Origin: Limonium bicolor
Lineage: Eukaryota; Streptophyta; Magnoliopsida; Caryophyllales; Plumbaginaceae
DNA length: 64,000 nt
NCBI GenBank assembly: GCA_023374045.1
Contig: CM041778.1
Coordinates: 361,496,831 to 361,560,830, forward strand
Reading direction: 5' to 3'
Shown here: piece after piece, positions 1 to 11,209 of the stretch
Layout of the letters: each line of letters starts with the position of its first letter
Numbering within the stretch: position 1 is the first letter of the stretch
The notes under the pieces: model-generated
Seen by the model: the letters and a program-made list of their open reading frames with translations, nothing else
Database searches by the model: none
What the model was told of the DNA's origin: nothing
Position numbers and translations under genes: made by a program

Positions 1-281
1 TGATGCTTTTGGAGTAGTTGTAATGATGGCAAGGCAACACCTTGGTTAGTTGAAGTTGTAGGCATAAACTACCACTTAGAAACCTAGAGAAAAATATTAC
101 AAGTGTTAGGAAATTTTGTAAGAAATTGAGTAACAAGTTTAGAGAATGAGTTAGGAGTATTTAAATACTAAAATGGTGCTAGAAAATGTGTGTATACATG
201 GGGAAAGATTAGAAGAAGATTGGTCAAAGGAACAAGGTTGAAAAGATGCTCAAAACTGTAAAATTTAACAGTTTAAAGTGT

Positions 282-462
282 GGTCCGGACTTGGTCTTTG
301 GATAAAGTCCTGGACCAGCACTAAAAACAAGTCTAGAATGTACCCCAGTACTGGTCTGGGTCCTAGGGTAAGTACAAAGTCCTGGACCATAGCTAAAAAT
401 CAGCCGAGAGTCACAACAGGCATTGGTCCGGGACTATAGATTCGGACCATGTCCCGGACCAG
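282..462 (+). repeat. CpG-rich quasi-palindromic array in LTR L
   Basis: Units begin GGTCCGGAC, GGTCTGGG and GGTCCGGG at 282, 353 and 425, a spacing of 71 and 72 bp. Each pairs with a downstream complement such as GTCCTGGACC. The surrounding LTR is AT-rich. The same type of array with nearly the same period sits at the matching place in LTRs B, D, E and H. Confidence 0.75.
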
Positions 463-1225
463 GCTAATTTACAAATGAAGTGTGCTTTTCAGATGGTAAA
501 TGAAGGGGGCTTGTTGGGTAATGCTATTATATGGTTGCTAAGAGATGTTTGGTGGAATATTATGGTCATTAGAGGTGTGAACAAGTATGAGGTATAGGGA
601 GAAGTGATTAACTTATATGATTAAGGTTAAACTACAATGACTTAGTGGTATTTAGTTAGAAATCATTAGTGATTAAATAAGCTGGGTTAATTACAAGGAA
701 TTAACCACCCGATTCGATGAATATTTTAGGGTTTGAGTAAGAGGAACTTCGGAGGAGATTAGACAACCGAACGACCAACGGTGAACGGTATGGTTTTCTT
801 GCAACCTGCGTTCTACCGGATTACACCGGCTTGTATGCCAACCTGTTTTTCTATGTGTTTGCCGCCTTGCAAGATATAGCATGAAATGATTTTACAGCAA
901 TTCATTATGTGGCGTATTTAGTTCCGATACCGTTTAACCTCGAAAGTGTTAAATCATAGCTAACCGACTATAAGATCACATTAGAGATCGGTATTTGGAT
1001 TTAACGACCCAACTACGGGAACGTTCTAACTACGGCTATCCGTGTGTAGTTTGTAGTTGTTGTTGTGTGTAAGGGTGTTTACCCCTCTTGTTTATGTCGT
1101 TGTGTAACGACGATTGTTTGATCATTTAAGTCGTATGATGACTTACCTCCCTTGTGTGTTTAACTAGGTTTGTAACACCGAATGGTGTCGTGATGTGTAA
1201 GGTTCCATACGGGAACTTCACTAAT

Positions 1226-1244
1226 AATATTATATATACATATA

Positions 1245-1275
<31 letters not shown>

Positions 1276-1283
1276 ACATATTA
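1226..1283. repeat. AT dinucleotide microsatellite
   Basis: An AT/TA-rich run with a few C interruptions lies inside LTR L. It is probably polymorphic and has no coding value. Confidence 0.85.
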
Positions 1284-2059
1284 TGGGGGGTGAGAAATCC
1301 GGGGTGTTACAGTCGTGCACGTGTGTTTGGGAGTTCATATCTATATTTGATTTAACTCCTCTCTGTTATTGGTTGTCTTTCCTTCTTGGATTACAATCAC
1401 CCACAAGCCTAATAAGAGGCTTTCCTTCCTGACTTTTGTTCGGGCTAGGGGGATTATGTATAAGATGTGTTTAGGTACTATATCCAACACAACTTGGGAA
1501 GAGTTAACGTTCAACAACAGAACAGGAACAGGTTACGTGACAAAGCTTAACATGAGATTGAAATCATTCTCTAGTCTTACCAAGTATGGCTAACTGATGT
1601 ATGGTTCGTTCCTCAAGGGATTCATTCCTATTATGTTATGTGTATGCCGTTACTATGCAATGAGTATTGCTATGCTTATGTATGTTGTATGTATGTTAAC
1701 GTGTGATGTGTGTTGTTATGTTAAATATGTTGATCACGAATATCAACCCCATGTTGTCATAAGAAGAATTTAAAGTAACCCGATTAAATGGGTAAGTGTC
1801 ATCTAATAAGGAGTTAACTCCATTAAAGTAGAAACCTTCATGGGTTAAAGAACACAATAAGTGATCCAGTAAGTGTTGATGTGTTGACTGATTGGTTTGA
1901 ATACTATTGTTTGGATGTGTGTTAAATACACATATTTTATGTGTTTATGGTCTTACATGCATGATTTGAATATAATCAACTACATGCTTAGACGACAATT
2001 AGTGTGTGTGGCCCGGTAGTGTGTAGGTTGCACGATTACCATACCAGTAAAGGTGCTGA

Positions 2060-2090
2060 GCCCCTTTGGGGCCACCCTTTTTCCTTTCAG
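2060..2090 (+). other. GC hairpin plus splice-acceptor-like site, LTR L
   Basis: GCCCCTTTGGGGC forms a short hairpin at 2060-2072. It is followed by a pyrimidine-rich run ending TTTCAG|GTAC (AG at 2089-2090). The same order (hairpin, pyrimidines, CAG|G) recurs in D, E, F, C and, on the minus strand, B and J. Use as a 3' splice site is inferred. Confidence 0.5.
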
Positions 2091-2334
2091 GTACAATGGA
2101 GCTGGCAGCTAGTTTGAGAGTAAAACGGGGTGGTTGTATGTACAAGGGTAGTTATTTAATTGCTTATGAATTGTAGGAATAGTAAGACCGGAACTATAAT
2201 CGGCAGTACTTCGTAAACACTCCGTACAGTTGGAATGTAATGTATATTGATTTTTGGAAATGGAACGGGATTGTATTGTGTAGGTGCTTGGGAATCCGGT
2301 CCATCAGACCGATGCAATGTATATGTATTAGCCT

Positions 2335-2356
2335 GTTAGCCACGTGGGTGGTTAAC
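2335..2356 (+). other. Conserved 22-nt stem-loop near LTR 3' end (L)
   Basis: GTTAGCCAC and GTGGTTAAC flank a 4-nt loop. The pairing is complete if one G-U type pair is allowed. GGCG and TGTAACACC follow, as in the other copies. See the covariation finding. Confidence 0.6.
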
Positions 2357-2444
2357 GGCGTGTAACACCCATAAATTAAGTAAATTAAGTTGTGTTTTCC
2401 GCTGCAATTTGTTGTTAAGTATGATGTTGTAGTTGGGGGTTACA

Positions 2445-2525
2445 AAAAGACGGACGGCGAGTTTTACGTAACGATACTCTAAACAATTAATTTGTTGAAA
2501 TCTGGGGATGAATGGTCGGGATTAC
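2445..2525 (+). mobile_element. Fragment of C-like LTR 'K', left of element A
   Basis: This short stretch, joined across A to 50684 onward, aligns in order with the region around 33120-33240 of the C LTR, for example the GTCGGG-ATTAC stretch. Its last five bases, ATTAC (2521-2525), are the target duplication of A, repeated at 50679-50683. Confidence 0.55.
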
Positions 2526-2794
2526 TGATAAGTGAGAAATACATAGACATTTAAGGGTTTAATTTACCTTATATTCAATTACTTTCAGGATAATATTACT
2601 CACTTATCGTTATGTTTTCCTAAGAGTTATGTTTTGATATGAACTGATACATTTATGTATCAAATGCAGTAAAAAGTCTTGGAATCACATAGTTTACTTC
2701 ACAAGCTTTCCAACACAACAAACGGCGAGTGAAACGGAGCTAAAACGAAGAATCTAAGCATAGTTGAAGATTGCAAAATGAGGAAAAAATACAC

Positions 2795-3098
2795 ATGTCC
2801 GCGTAGCCCCACGCGGACTCAAATCTGGACAAGTGTGTCCGCATTGAGGACTCAAATTCGGACGTATCACGTCCTGATATGCGTCTGCATAGCCCCACGC
2901 GGACTCAAATCCGGACAAGTGTGTCCGCATTGAGGACTCAAATTCGGACGTCTCACGTCCTGATATGCGTCCGCACAGCCCCACGCGGACAGAAACGCGG
3001 ACATAACCAGATCTCGCCATGACAAACGTGTCCTTACTCGGACTGAAACGCGGGCGTCTCACGCCCTAATATGTGTCCTTACGCGGACACGTGTAAAT
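2795..3098 (+). repeat. 86-bp tandem array upstream of the TATA box (A 5' LTR)
   Basis: The block AGCCCCACGCGGAC recurs with unit marks at 2804, 2890 and 2976, exactly 86 bp apart. Each unit contains TCCGGAC or TTCGGAC and a pair such as GGACGT/ACGTCC. A degraded continuation reaches about 3098. The array ends about 150 bp before TATAAAA, an enhancer-like position. The 3' LTR carries the matching array, split by element B. Confidence 0.85.
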
Positions 3099-3243
3099 TG
3101 CGGCGCCGATTCTAGATTTCACGCGTTGTAACTTTCGGTGCCGTTTTCTACTTCTCTTATCTACGACGCCTACAATTATCCATATACTACCACCACCTAC
3201 CTTATAACCCATCCACCCTTGTCATCTTCCTCTTCCTCTGCTC

Positions 3244-3250
3244 TATAAAA
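3244..3250 (+). promoter_or_regulatory. TATA box of A 5' LTR
   Basis: TATAAAA in a CTCTATAAAACCC context is followed by a pyrimidine-rich stretch typical of plant core promoters. It is conserved in the 3' LTR at 49454-49460. In this copy, M is inserted only about 50 bp downstream, so any transcript from here would enter M. Confidence 0.75.
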
Positions 3251-4587
3251 CCCACACTCCTTCAATCTTCTTCGTCATCCCTCCTGAAATCCAAAGTTCA
3301 TTAATACCCAGGACCTAAAAATGGTGATTAAAATACTCTAATACGATTTATAGAGGCCTAGTGGTGCCTTGAGAGTATTGGTAAGAGAATAAAAACCAAA
3401 AGAAAAAGAAAATGCGTAAAACGCGAAAAACGCTAAAACGCACATTAAATGAGTAAAGGATATATATGATCTTGTTAGGGTCCAAGATGGATTCCTAAGG
3501 CTTAGTTAGGCCTAATAGTATACAGGAATGTTTCCCGAAGAAAACGGATCCAAATAATAGATTAAAACGCTAACGGAGTTTTAAAGCACATTTTCGAGAA
3601 AACCCGAAAACATGACTTTAAGTGGTCAAACGGACCCGTAATAATTATAGTTGATAAACAACTATAAATAAGTATTAATGGAAGCTTAATAACCATTAAA
3701 AATAGAGAAACGAGACAAATCCGAAAACAGGCCCGGTGAGTGAATAGTGCCAAACCGGGTAAATTAGCGAGCATTTTGGTAAAAAGATGAAAAAAGACCC
3801 GGGTTACTAACAGTGTGGGGGCCAATTTAATTGGACATAATGTCCCACTCACACACTTAATTAACTAGCTAGTTCATAAGGCACAACAAGACAAAAAAAA
3901 AGTAGAGGTAGGGAATAGTGTGGGGGACTTTATACCCTCTCTCTCCTTCTCATTCTTTTCACTCACGATTGAATTACCCTCCCTCTCCGAACTTCTTCTT
4001 CCTCCCTAAAGCCATTAATGGAGATTTCAAATGCCCATCCAGCTCCTCTCTTCTCTCCTCTTGTTCAAGGTTCAAATCCACTCCAAACTCCAAATAAATT
4101 ATACCACTAGATTCCTCTTGACTTGAAGAACATTCTCCACCTTTCAAAATTGGAAAACCTCCATCTTCATCACCATGGATGTAGCCATTTTGGAGCTTGA
4201 ATAAGAGTATCTTGGCCTCCATCATTCCCTTGTTACTTTAAGGTAAGAAGTAAGCTAAAAGACCTTAATTTTCTAGCCTTCCCTTTGGTTTGAATTTTCA
4301 GATTTTTTTGCTTCCTTTTTCTCCGTTGCTCCAGCCGTTTTGGTCTCCAATAAAGGTTGGAATTTTGCTAGCTTTGATATCCAATAACTCCTCCTAAAAG
4401 TTTCAAGGTAATACCTTCTTAAAGCTTTATGAATTTCCTTAAAATCTAGGTTAAATTAGAGTTATGTATTGAGTGGTGTATTGTTCTTGGGCTGGCCAGC
4501 TTGAGCTGTTAGCCGGTTGAGAAACAAGAAACAAAGAGAGAAGATGAAGAAAGGGAAGAGAATGGAGGAAGGAGATAAATGGAGACT

Positions 4588-4608
4588 TAAGGTAAATAAT
4601 TTACCTTA
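4588..4608. other. Donor-overlapping inverted repeat in M
   Basis: TAAGGTAAAT and ATTTACCTTA are perfect 10-bp arms around one base. The left arm contains the AAG|GTAA donor-like site, so folding would hide it. Related inverted repeats occur at 22631-22649 (E), 52565-52586 (H), 56319-56337 (F) and 14470-14488 (B). Confidence 0.6.
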
Positions 4609-5265
4609 GTGTATGTTCTTATTTCTTTTAGAATTTGGGAAGGGAAAATGAATAAATGAATGAACCCCGACATGTGTTGGAATGTGATTTGTTGTGGTGA
4701 TAATGAGTTGTTGTAGTGCTTGGTGCATTTGTGAATCAATGCTTGAGTTAAGGGCCTAGGTGCCAAGTATTAAGTTATTGCTTTAGATGGTGCTTGATGA
4801 GATTTTGGATGAGAAATGATGAATTGTTGTGTGCTGATAGAACCTTGTGGTTTGGCTAGTTTTAGGTTGAATTAAATGATGATATGAGTTTTGGGCAATG
4901 TTAGGAAAGTAGCCGGGTTATGGCGAAATTTTGGTGAAACCGAAGGATTTTGAGAAATGAGACAAGTGAAGAATGACCTAGGTATAGCTAGGTGGTGTTA
5001 GAACTTGATTTGGGGTAAGTGATTACCCTAGTATATGAGAGGAAGATTGTGGAGAGATGATGCTAAAAATCAGTAGCCAGAGGTTGTTAAAGTGCCTTAA
5101 AGAGTTTTAGAAAAAGAATGAGAATGTAAGGCTTTAGGAGTGAGGTAGGAACTTGGTATGAGAAGTGCATTGTCTTGGAGGATTTGGAATGGTCAAATGA
5201 AATGAGAACAAAAATGCAACTGTCAAGAGGAGTTAGAAAAAGCACAAGTGTGCATTAGTGCAGGA

Positions 5266-5378
5266 ATTGGCCCGAGACTTAAGTCCAGGACCAGGTAGAA
5301 AAAGTGGCCGAAAGTCATGTTAGTATTGGTCCGGGACTTAGGGTCCGGACCAAGGCCCGGACCACCCCCAGAATTCAC
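5266..5378 (+). repeat. CpG-rich palindromic patch in M (two units)
   Basis: GGCCCGAG at 5269 and GGTCCGGG at 5328 each pair with downstream GTCC..GGACC stretches. Spacing is 59 bp, shorter than in the other LTRs. It occupies the same relative place as the larger arrays. Confidence 0.6.
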
Positions 5379-6874
5379 CCGTGAGTACTTTTTAGGCTTT
5401 AAAACCTGGGGGATTGATTGGTATTGGTTTTAGATGATGTTTAGGAGTTGTTTGGTGACCTTTAAAGTTCCTAAGAAGTATAAAAAAAGGTTGGAAGTGA
5501 TTGAGAAAGTTGTGAGTTTAAGAACACTAAGTTAAACCGAGATAACGGGGTAAGTATGGGAGTAGCATTTATGTACATACCGTAACGTCTTAATATTAAT
5601 AGAACCATTTGACTTATAATTAGTGGTTCAAGAGTAAGACAAGAGGAACAAGTGGGAACAAAGGAACATGAGAACACCCGGTAAAGTTAACCCCGGTGAA
5701 AGGTATGATTTTCTCATACCCCGCGTGCTAACCGAGTTACGTTGATTTGTGTGTTTGTGAGCCGGCTTAATCAAACTAAAGCATGAAATTGAACAATTGC
5801 TTGAGTATATGCATGTCTTGTTGTATGTTGAATGAGCTAACATACTTGTATGCCGGTGTGGTCTAAAGTAGTCTATAGATTGACTCTTAGTGAGTAGCGA
5901 TTGACTAGAAACTCATAGATCGAGTAGTTTTATAAATAATGGAAACGTGCAAACACATAAGCTATCGGTTAAAGTATAACGATAACGTAAACAAATGAAC
6001 TCACTAGAATGTGAGGAGAAGAACGGGTTGAGTAAGCACCCGATAACGGTTAGAAAACCAATGTGAAACAATCCACGAAACAAATAAGAGTGGAAAGATA
6101 AGTGAACCTCTTTCAAGAAGATTAAAGATAGTTAAAAGATGTGAACTTGTAAGGAAGGTAAAAGAGACCTTAGAGATCAGTACTCCCTTGAGACATGGTC
6201 GACCTCCTATATGAGGATTTTACCCGATATAAGAAAATAACCGAAAGTATGAGTATATGAAATGTAAGGGTAACCCTTAAACCTAAGATTACCTGAACTT
6301 AAGTAACGTTCCCTAAGTCATTAGAAACATCGAGAGTAAAGCTTCTAGACTAATATAGGTAATAATATTATAGCTCAGAGAGAGGAGTGTATGGGAATGT
6401 GAGAAGTCCGAGAGTAGTCGGACCTATGTGAAAGTAGTAGGAACTAAGAGAGAGTTCCGGGAGCTAGTCGAACTATGCTCGAGAGCCATGTGTTTTGGCT
6501 TAAGAAAGTATTAAGAGAAAATAGCGTGACGTAGGAGACCTGTAGTGTCTCGAGAATCTACAAGAGCTTGAGTATTAATAACCCAAGAGTGTGGGTGAGA
6601 TAATGAGCATAAATAACCCAAGAGTATGGGTGAGATAATGAGTATATGTAACCTGATAGAATGAGTGAGTATAAGAATGAGTAGCCCAAGAGAATGGGTG
6701 TGTATAAGAATAAGTAACCCGAGAGAGTGGGTGAGTTATTGAATGAGTAACCAAGGCATAGTGAGGTAGAAACCCTCAAGGCCTAAGAGCAAACTAATAC
6801 AACTAACAACCTTGTTATGTTAGTTAAGGATTGTTCCAGTCCATCGGACCGTTACTGTATGTGAGTTAGGCTTG

Positions 6875-6896
6875 GTTAGCCACGAGGGTGGCTAAC
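6875..6896 (+). other. Conserved 22-nt stem-loop (M)
   Basis: GTTAGCCAC and GTGGCTAAC pair perfectly over nine bases around a GAGG loop. Compared with L (GTGGTTAAC), this arm has the base that restores full pairing. GGCG and TTGTATCACC follow. Confidence 0.65.
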
Positions 6897-8150
6897 GGCG
6901 TTGTATCACCTCTGTTGTATTTAGAGTTCCGCTGCGAGTTTAATGGTAAATTGTGACAGTTTAAGAGGTAATGACGAGATTAGCAGTTGGGGTTTACAGT
7001 TCATCAACGCACATCAAAACTCTCCCTCCCTCCCATCCAAATTATTTCCATCTATATACACTATCTATCTCTTCATATATTACGTTTTCCCTCAGTAATT
7101 TAGCCTTAAGCTGTTAATTTTCTAGATTTCTAGAAGAAGAAGACGATCTGCGCAAACCAGGCTGCGTCCTGATTTGTGTCCGCATAGACCCTACACGGAC
7201 AAGAGATTTCTGCGTTTGTGTTCGTGGCCCCACACGGGCAGGACTAACTTTTGCCTGTTTGTTCGTTATTCTTCATTCTACCTGTTTATCATCGTTTTGA
7301 GGTTGGCATAATCACGGAAACAAGCCCGGAAGCGGAACAACTCTCCCAAAATAAAGTTCTTTCTTTCCTTTAACTTTTCTCTGTTTTAATGTCTATCTTA
7401 TTATTGATGTTTGTTTTTTATAATTATGTGTGATTAATAAACCTAGCCTCCCGGGTGGAAGCGAGCCTATTTTATATAATTGTGTTATGTAAACTTTCCA
7501 CTCTAATTTATCAATGCAATATTTTGATGTTTGTCCTTAATGCGCGCTTAATCTTCTTGTACAATTATTAAAGTGATATTTGTAGTCTCTTGTTGAAATG
7601 CGGTGCTAAGACAAGGTTCTAGAAAAAGGAAGTCAAAACGGGTTAACGACTAGAAGCGTGTCTCGCCTATAGGTTAATCTGTCTCCAATAGGAATTGGTA
7701 ATAAAGCGATTAATTTATAATGACTTGGGCAAGGATTGCGGCTTGTTGTTTAAGTTAATCAGGGTTTATTGTACAAGGACCGGTCAATGAACTAATTAAG
7801 ATTCTTGAGTTTATTGCTAAAATGGGAAAGTTTATATTGATATAATTGGATAAAATAGGTGAGCAGAATAACCCAGGATGCTTCTTTAAAAACAAAAGAT
7901 TTACAATATCTATTTCTATTCTGTTTTGATTAATTATTTTTATTATTGTCTTATAAGTTAGTTTTCAATCATACTCTTTCAAAAAATGATAAAACCTGTT
8001 TACTAGAAGTCCAAGTCAATTTACTACACTGTCAACTAACCACAACGAGATCCCCAAGAGTACGACAACCCCATAAATCCACTATTCCGCAAAACGATAG
8101 GTACACTGCCTAAGTTGTAGAAGTAGTCACATATTTCTCCAACAAGTTTT

Positions 8151-8170
8151 TGGCGTCATTGCCGGGGATC
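8151..8170 (+). other. Primer binding site of A, tRNA-Asp type
   Basis: TGGCGTCATTGCCGGGGATC lies six bases after the LTR end. It is the complement of the 3' end of plant tRNA-Asp (TGGCGCCGTTGCCGGGGA) with two differences. Asp priming is typical of Athila-type and some Tat-type plant elements. Confidence 0.85.
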
Positions 8171-8429
8171 ACCGGCACGGTTAATTGATGGTTTTTTATA
8201 TTATTGAGATTTCTGTTTAGTGTTTTTTTCCTATTTTATTTTACTTTCGCTTCATACAATTTTAATTAATTTTATTTACTTTATTTATTTTAGCAATTTT
8301 CTTTTATCTCTGTTTTATTTCTTATTTGTCTTTCTATTAAGTTAATTTTGGTTTTTGTGTTTCTTTTCGATTTTTAGTTCTATTCTACTTGGTATTTTTA
8401 TTTTTGTTTTTGTAGGATAGTTACTGATT

Positions 8430-9197
8430 ATGGAGAGTGGCAACGATGAGGTGAGCAGATTGTTGATCAATTTGGAATGGACGCACATGCAAGAGGAGAT
8501 ATCCTCATATCAAAGGATGGTCAAGGATTATCAGCCACCTCAGCAATCAAATCGAGAGCCGTATTGGTGGGAAGTCGACCAGGCCAATACACAGTACAAA
8601 GAAGCTCAGTAGGGATATGACTACTTCAATCAGAATGAACAACAATCTACACAAGGGCCAGACAAATTTCTCCCAAGTTAGACCAAACCGCTAGAAGAGA
8701 TTCCAGTGGTGACTCCAAGGAGTGAAGATCGATTCGAGCTAGATATTATTGAAGCTACAAGTTCTGATGAGGAGATAAAGACACTTATCAGGACATTTTT
8801 CTCCGACGCCGAGTTGGAGCAAATGTCTGAAAGTTACAATTCTCCTCTATCTCCATCCCCAGCACAAGAGGAGCAATTAAAACTTGAAGATATATTTTCT
8901 GAGCCAGTCCGCGAAGACGATTATCCTATTGAGCCTCATCAACCAGGAGAGGAAATTTACATCCTCGAATCTGAGGAAGGAACACTGCTACCACCAGTCT
9001 CTCATCAACTCTCACCCTGCCTCCATAAGCCTCAACAACAAGAGGAGGATGTTTACATCCTCCAATTTGAGGAAGAAAAGTCATCACCACCTGGTCTCCT
9101 GTTAGAGCTACGTTACCGGCAGTACCTCCTCAAACACCAGGTTTTATGGAGTATTCATTTTCCTATTTTATTTGCCGAGGTGACGTTTTGTTTTTGA
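8430..9197 (+). pseudogene. Degraded gag-like reading frame of A
   Basis: One frame runs from ATG at 8430 and is broken by in-frame TAG codons at 8610-8612 and near 8679; the longest intact part is 8706-9197. Composition is acidic and rich in Glu, Gln, Ser and Pro, with two similar segments around EEIYILESEE and EDVYILQFEE. There is no zinc knuckle and no protease or polymerase motif. It is at the place of gag, but I do not recognise a Gag domain. It could instead be an element-specific protein of non-autonomous derivatives. Confidence 0.5.
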
Positions 9198-9314
9198 TCC
9201 AGGTGGTTTGTTTTTAATTACTGCTAACTTCGTTTTGCTGGCAAAGCTGTTGTCTACTTTTATTTTTGATCCAAGATAACGAAGCGGGAGTCTAGCCAAA
9301 GACTATAAATACGG

Positions 9315-9337
9315 GCAGCTTACTGGGAGGCAACCCC
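9315..9337 (+). other. Conserved GGGAGGCAACCCC motif of Athila/Tat-type internal DNA
   Basis: CTTACTGGGAGGCAACCCC follows the broken reading frame. From memory, a very similar short sequence is common after coding regions of plant Athila/Tat elements. It can pair internally (GGG/CCC). Function unknown. Confidence 0.5.
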
Positions 9338-9601
9338 CTGGTTAAATTGTATTATCCTACTATTTTTGTTTTATGTTTAGTCTTCCATATTATTCTTATA
9401 TATGTTTTTGTATAAAAAAACAAAGAAAGGAGGATGTGCTATCAAATGACGAGGGGAGCATATGAATTTATAATATTTTAATGGTGTATGTGCTTTAATG
9501 CAACGCTTTTAGCGTTTATTTTTAGGTAGTTGTAAGTGTGTGCAGGTGAAATCTAATTAGGGTATTTGATGATCTCCAAGGTTGGACACTTGCTTAAATG
9601 C

Positions 9602-9862
9602 AAGTGTGAGGAACGCTACTACCCCCATTGTTCGAGCTTAAGTGTGAGGAAGGGAACCTTCCTCAATCTACGATATCAGGAGAGTTTCTATTTCTTTATT
9701 TTAAAATGTTTTGTGTCCAGTCTATCACGCTTAATGCTTATTTTTATATCAGTCCATGATTGTCCTGAATGAAATTCTTCATGAGTCTTGCATATTTTGA
9801 AAGGTATTTTCTTGATTTATTTTTTGAATAATGAGGACATTGCTCCTCTTAAGTGTGAGGAA
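9602..9862 (+). repeat. Dispersed copies of the purine-tract motif AAGTGTGAGGAA
   Basis: The 12-mer occurs at 9602-9613, 9640-9651 and 9851-9862, and again at 10763-10774 right before the 3' LTR. Three internal exact copies in about 260 bp are not expected by chance. Between them the DNA is AT-rich and non-coding. Confidence 0.8.
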
Positions 9863-10762
9863 GTAGAGACCTTTTCTTGAAAATATGTCATTTGCGCTTA
9901 AATGCCACACTTGTTTTCATTTGTCTTCTTTCATTGAGAGAATCACTTCTCTGAGTGCTTATAAATATTGAATTCTTGGGTAAAAAATTTTGCATAAATT
10001 TTGAAGTTGGGCTAGGTGACCACCTCAAGAATCTTTCTGCTTTAGGTTGTTTGTATACATAGTTTTATTGAAATGAATCTGCTTTCACTAAAATTGGATG
10101 GATTAAGTTGATTGTGGAAACTGAATTAGTATCTTGGGATTTTGGAAATGATGTGAGAAGTTTGGAATGAAAGGATAAGGCAAGGTACTCCGCTGATCAA
10201 AAATTTTCCTAACAAAAGCAGGCCTCGTCTATCCGGTTATTAAGTCCTAGGGGTGCCTTAACACCTATCTACCTAAGGTCTCGGGATCTGAGATAGTTGG
10301 CCCAACACCGTTACAAGGATAGAGAGAAAAGTCTGGGTTATGGAACAACTCAACAAATTCGCAATTACTTGTTTGTTTTGTATACATCTTGAAGAAGAAT
10401 GTTTTTACATGCGAAAAAAGTTAATTACAGTTTGAATTTTTGTTTTTGATCATGAGTATGTGGTGTTGAAAGGTATCGCGGAATAAGGCATTACTTCACA
10501 CCCCTTGTCATCCAAAGGTTAGAAGAAAGAAATGGTAGAAGATCCCAAGATAATCTATATTCACATTTTGAAATCTAACTTATCTATGCTTTTAAAAATC
10601 ATTTCTTTTTCACTGATTGTGAAAACCTACAACCAAGAGCAGAGCTATTCTTTTGATTGTCACTCTGCTTACTTCTTGTTTACATCTGTTTGATCCTGAG
10701 GTTCGATACTACGGCCTTAGAGATAGATTTATTCTTTATTTTCTTGAGGACAAGCAAAAGCT

Positions 10763-10777
10763 AAGTGTGAGGAATTT
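10763..10777 (+). other. Polypurine tract of A
   Basis: AAGTGTGAGGAATTT immediately precedes the TGATAAG start of the 3' LTR. It is purine-rich but not pure, and is the presumed second-strand primer by position. Confidence 0.65.
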
Positions 10778-11095
10778 TGATAAGTGAGAAATACATAGAC
10801 ATTTAAGGGTTTAATTTACCTTATATTCACTTACTTAAAGGATATATTACTCACTTATCGTATGTTTTTCCTAAGATTTATGTTTTGATATGAACTGATA
10901 CATTTTATGTATAAAATGCAGTAAAAAGTCTTGGAATCACATAGTTTACTTCACAAGCTTTCCAACGCAACAAACGACGAGTGAAACGGAGCTAAAACGA
11001 AGAATCTAAGCCCAGTTGAAGATTGCTGAAAAATGAGGAAAAATACACATGTCCGCGTAGCCCCACGCGGACTCAAATCCGGACAAGTGTGTCCG
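10778..11095 (+). repeat. 3' LTR of A, first part
   Basis: It matches 2526-2850 of the 5' LTR and stops inside the 86-bp array at GTCCG (11091-11095), where element B begins. The LTR resumes at 49034 with the repeated GTCCG. The two LTRs differ by scattered substitutions and small indels, so the element is not brand new. Confidence 0.9.
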
Positions 11096-11187
11096 TGTAA
11101 CACCCCATCCAACAACATACACATAACAACATTCTGCAGCGGAAAGTATACTACTTCACATTACTTAACTCGTTGGTGTTACACGCC

Positions 11188-11209
11188 GTTAACCACCCAC
11201 GTGGCTAAC
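11188..11209 (-). other. Conserved 22-nt stem-loop (B 3' LTR)
   Basis: On the minus strand, GTTAGCCAC, a four-base loop and GTGGTTAAC. The same hairpin is at 28820-28841 in the other B LTR and 62473-62494 in J (with one change in the loop region). In all copies it lies 90-120 bp before the LTR 3' end. Confidence 0.6.

Larger units (their letters stand above)
1..2444 (+). mobile_element. LTR 'L', 3' part, giant-LTR gypsy family (truncated by window start)
   Basis: The segment ends in GGGGGTTACA at 2435-2444, the terminus shared by the other giant LTRs here (GGGGTGTTACA). It carries their ordered landmarks: a CpG-rich repeat array (282-462), a TTTTCTTGCA block near 793, a GC hairpin followed by a pyrimidine tract and CAG|G (2060-2090), a GTTAGCCAC stem-loop (2335-2356), and TTCCGCTGC (2397-2405). 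The start lies outside the window, so solo LTR cannot be told from full element. The first bases after it, AAAAG (2445-2449), are the candidate target duplication. No coding region is supported; the short open frames here are chance. Confidence 0.8.
3301..6998 (+). mobile_element. Solo LTR 'M' inside A's 5' LTR
   Basis: GTTCA (3296-3300) is repeated at 6999-7003, and the host LTR is intact on either side when the insert is removed. The termini are degraded: TTAATACCC instead of TGAAATACCCC, and GGTTTACA instead of GGGTGTTACA. There is no primer site, internal region or second LTR, so it is a solo LTR of 3698 bp. Compared with F it lacks the segment around F's acceptor-like hairpin. Donor-like AAG|GTAA sites lie at 4243, 4408 and 4592, and the 22-nt stem-loop GTTAGCCAC/GTGGCTAAC at 6875-6896. 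Confidence 0.85.
2526..8144 (+). repeat. 5' LTR of A (interrupted by solo LTR M)
   Basis: It starts TGATAAGTGAGAAATACATA and ends ATTTCTCCAACA at 8144, just before the primer site. Removing M and one GTTCA duplication leaves about 1916 bp, against about 1958 bp for the 3' copy. It carries an 86-bp repeat array (2795-3098), a TATA box (3244) and a second CpG cluster (about 7145-7250). Confidence 0.9.

Noticed and set aside
2754..3062. 102-codon minus-strand frame with internal repeats
   Set aside because: By-product of the 86-bp array (86 is not a multiple of three, so units shift frame); also seen at 49014-49259.
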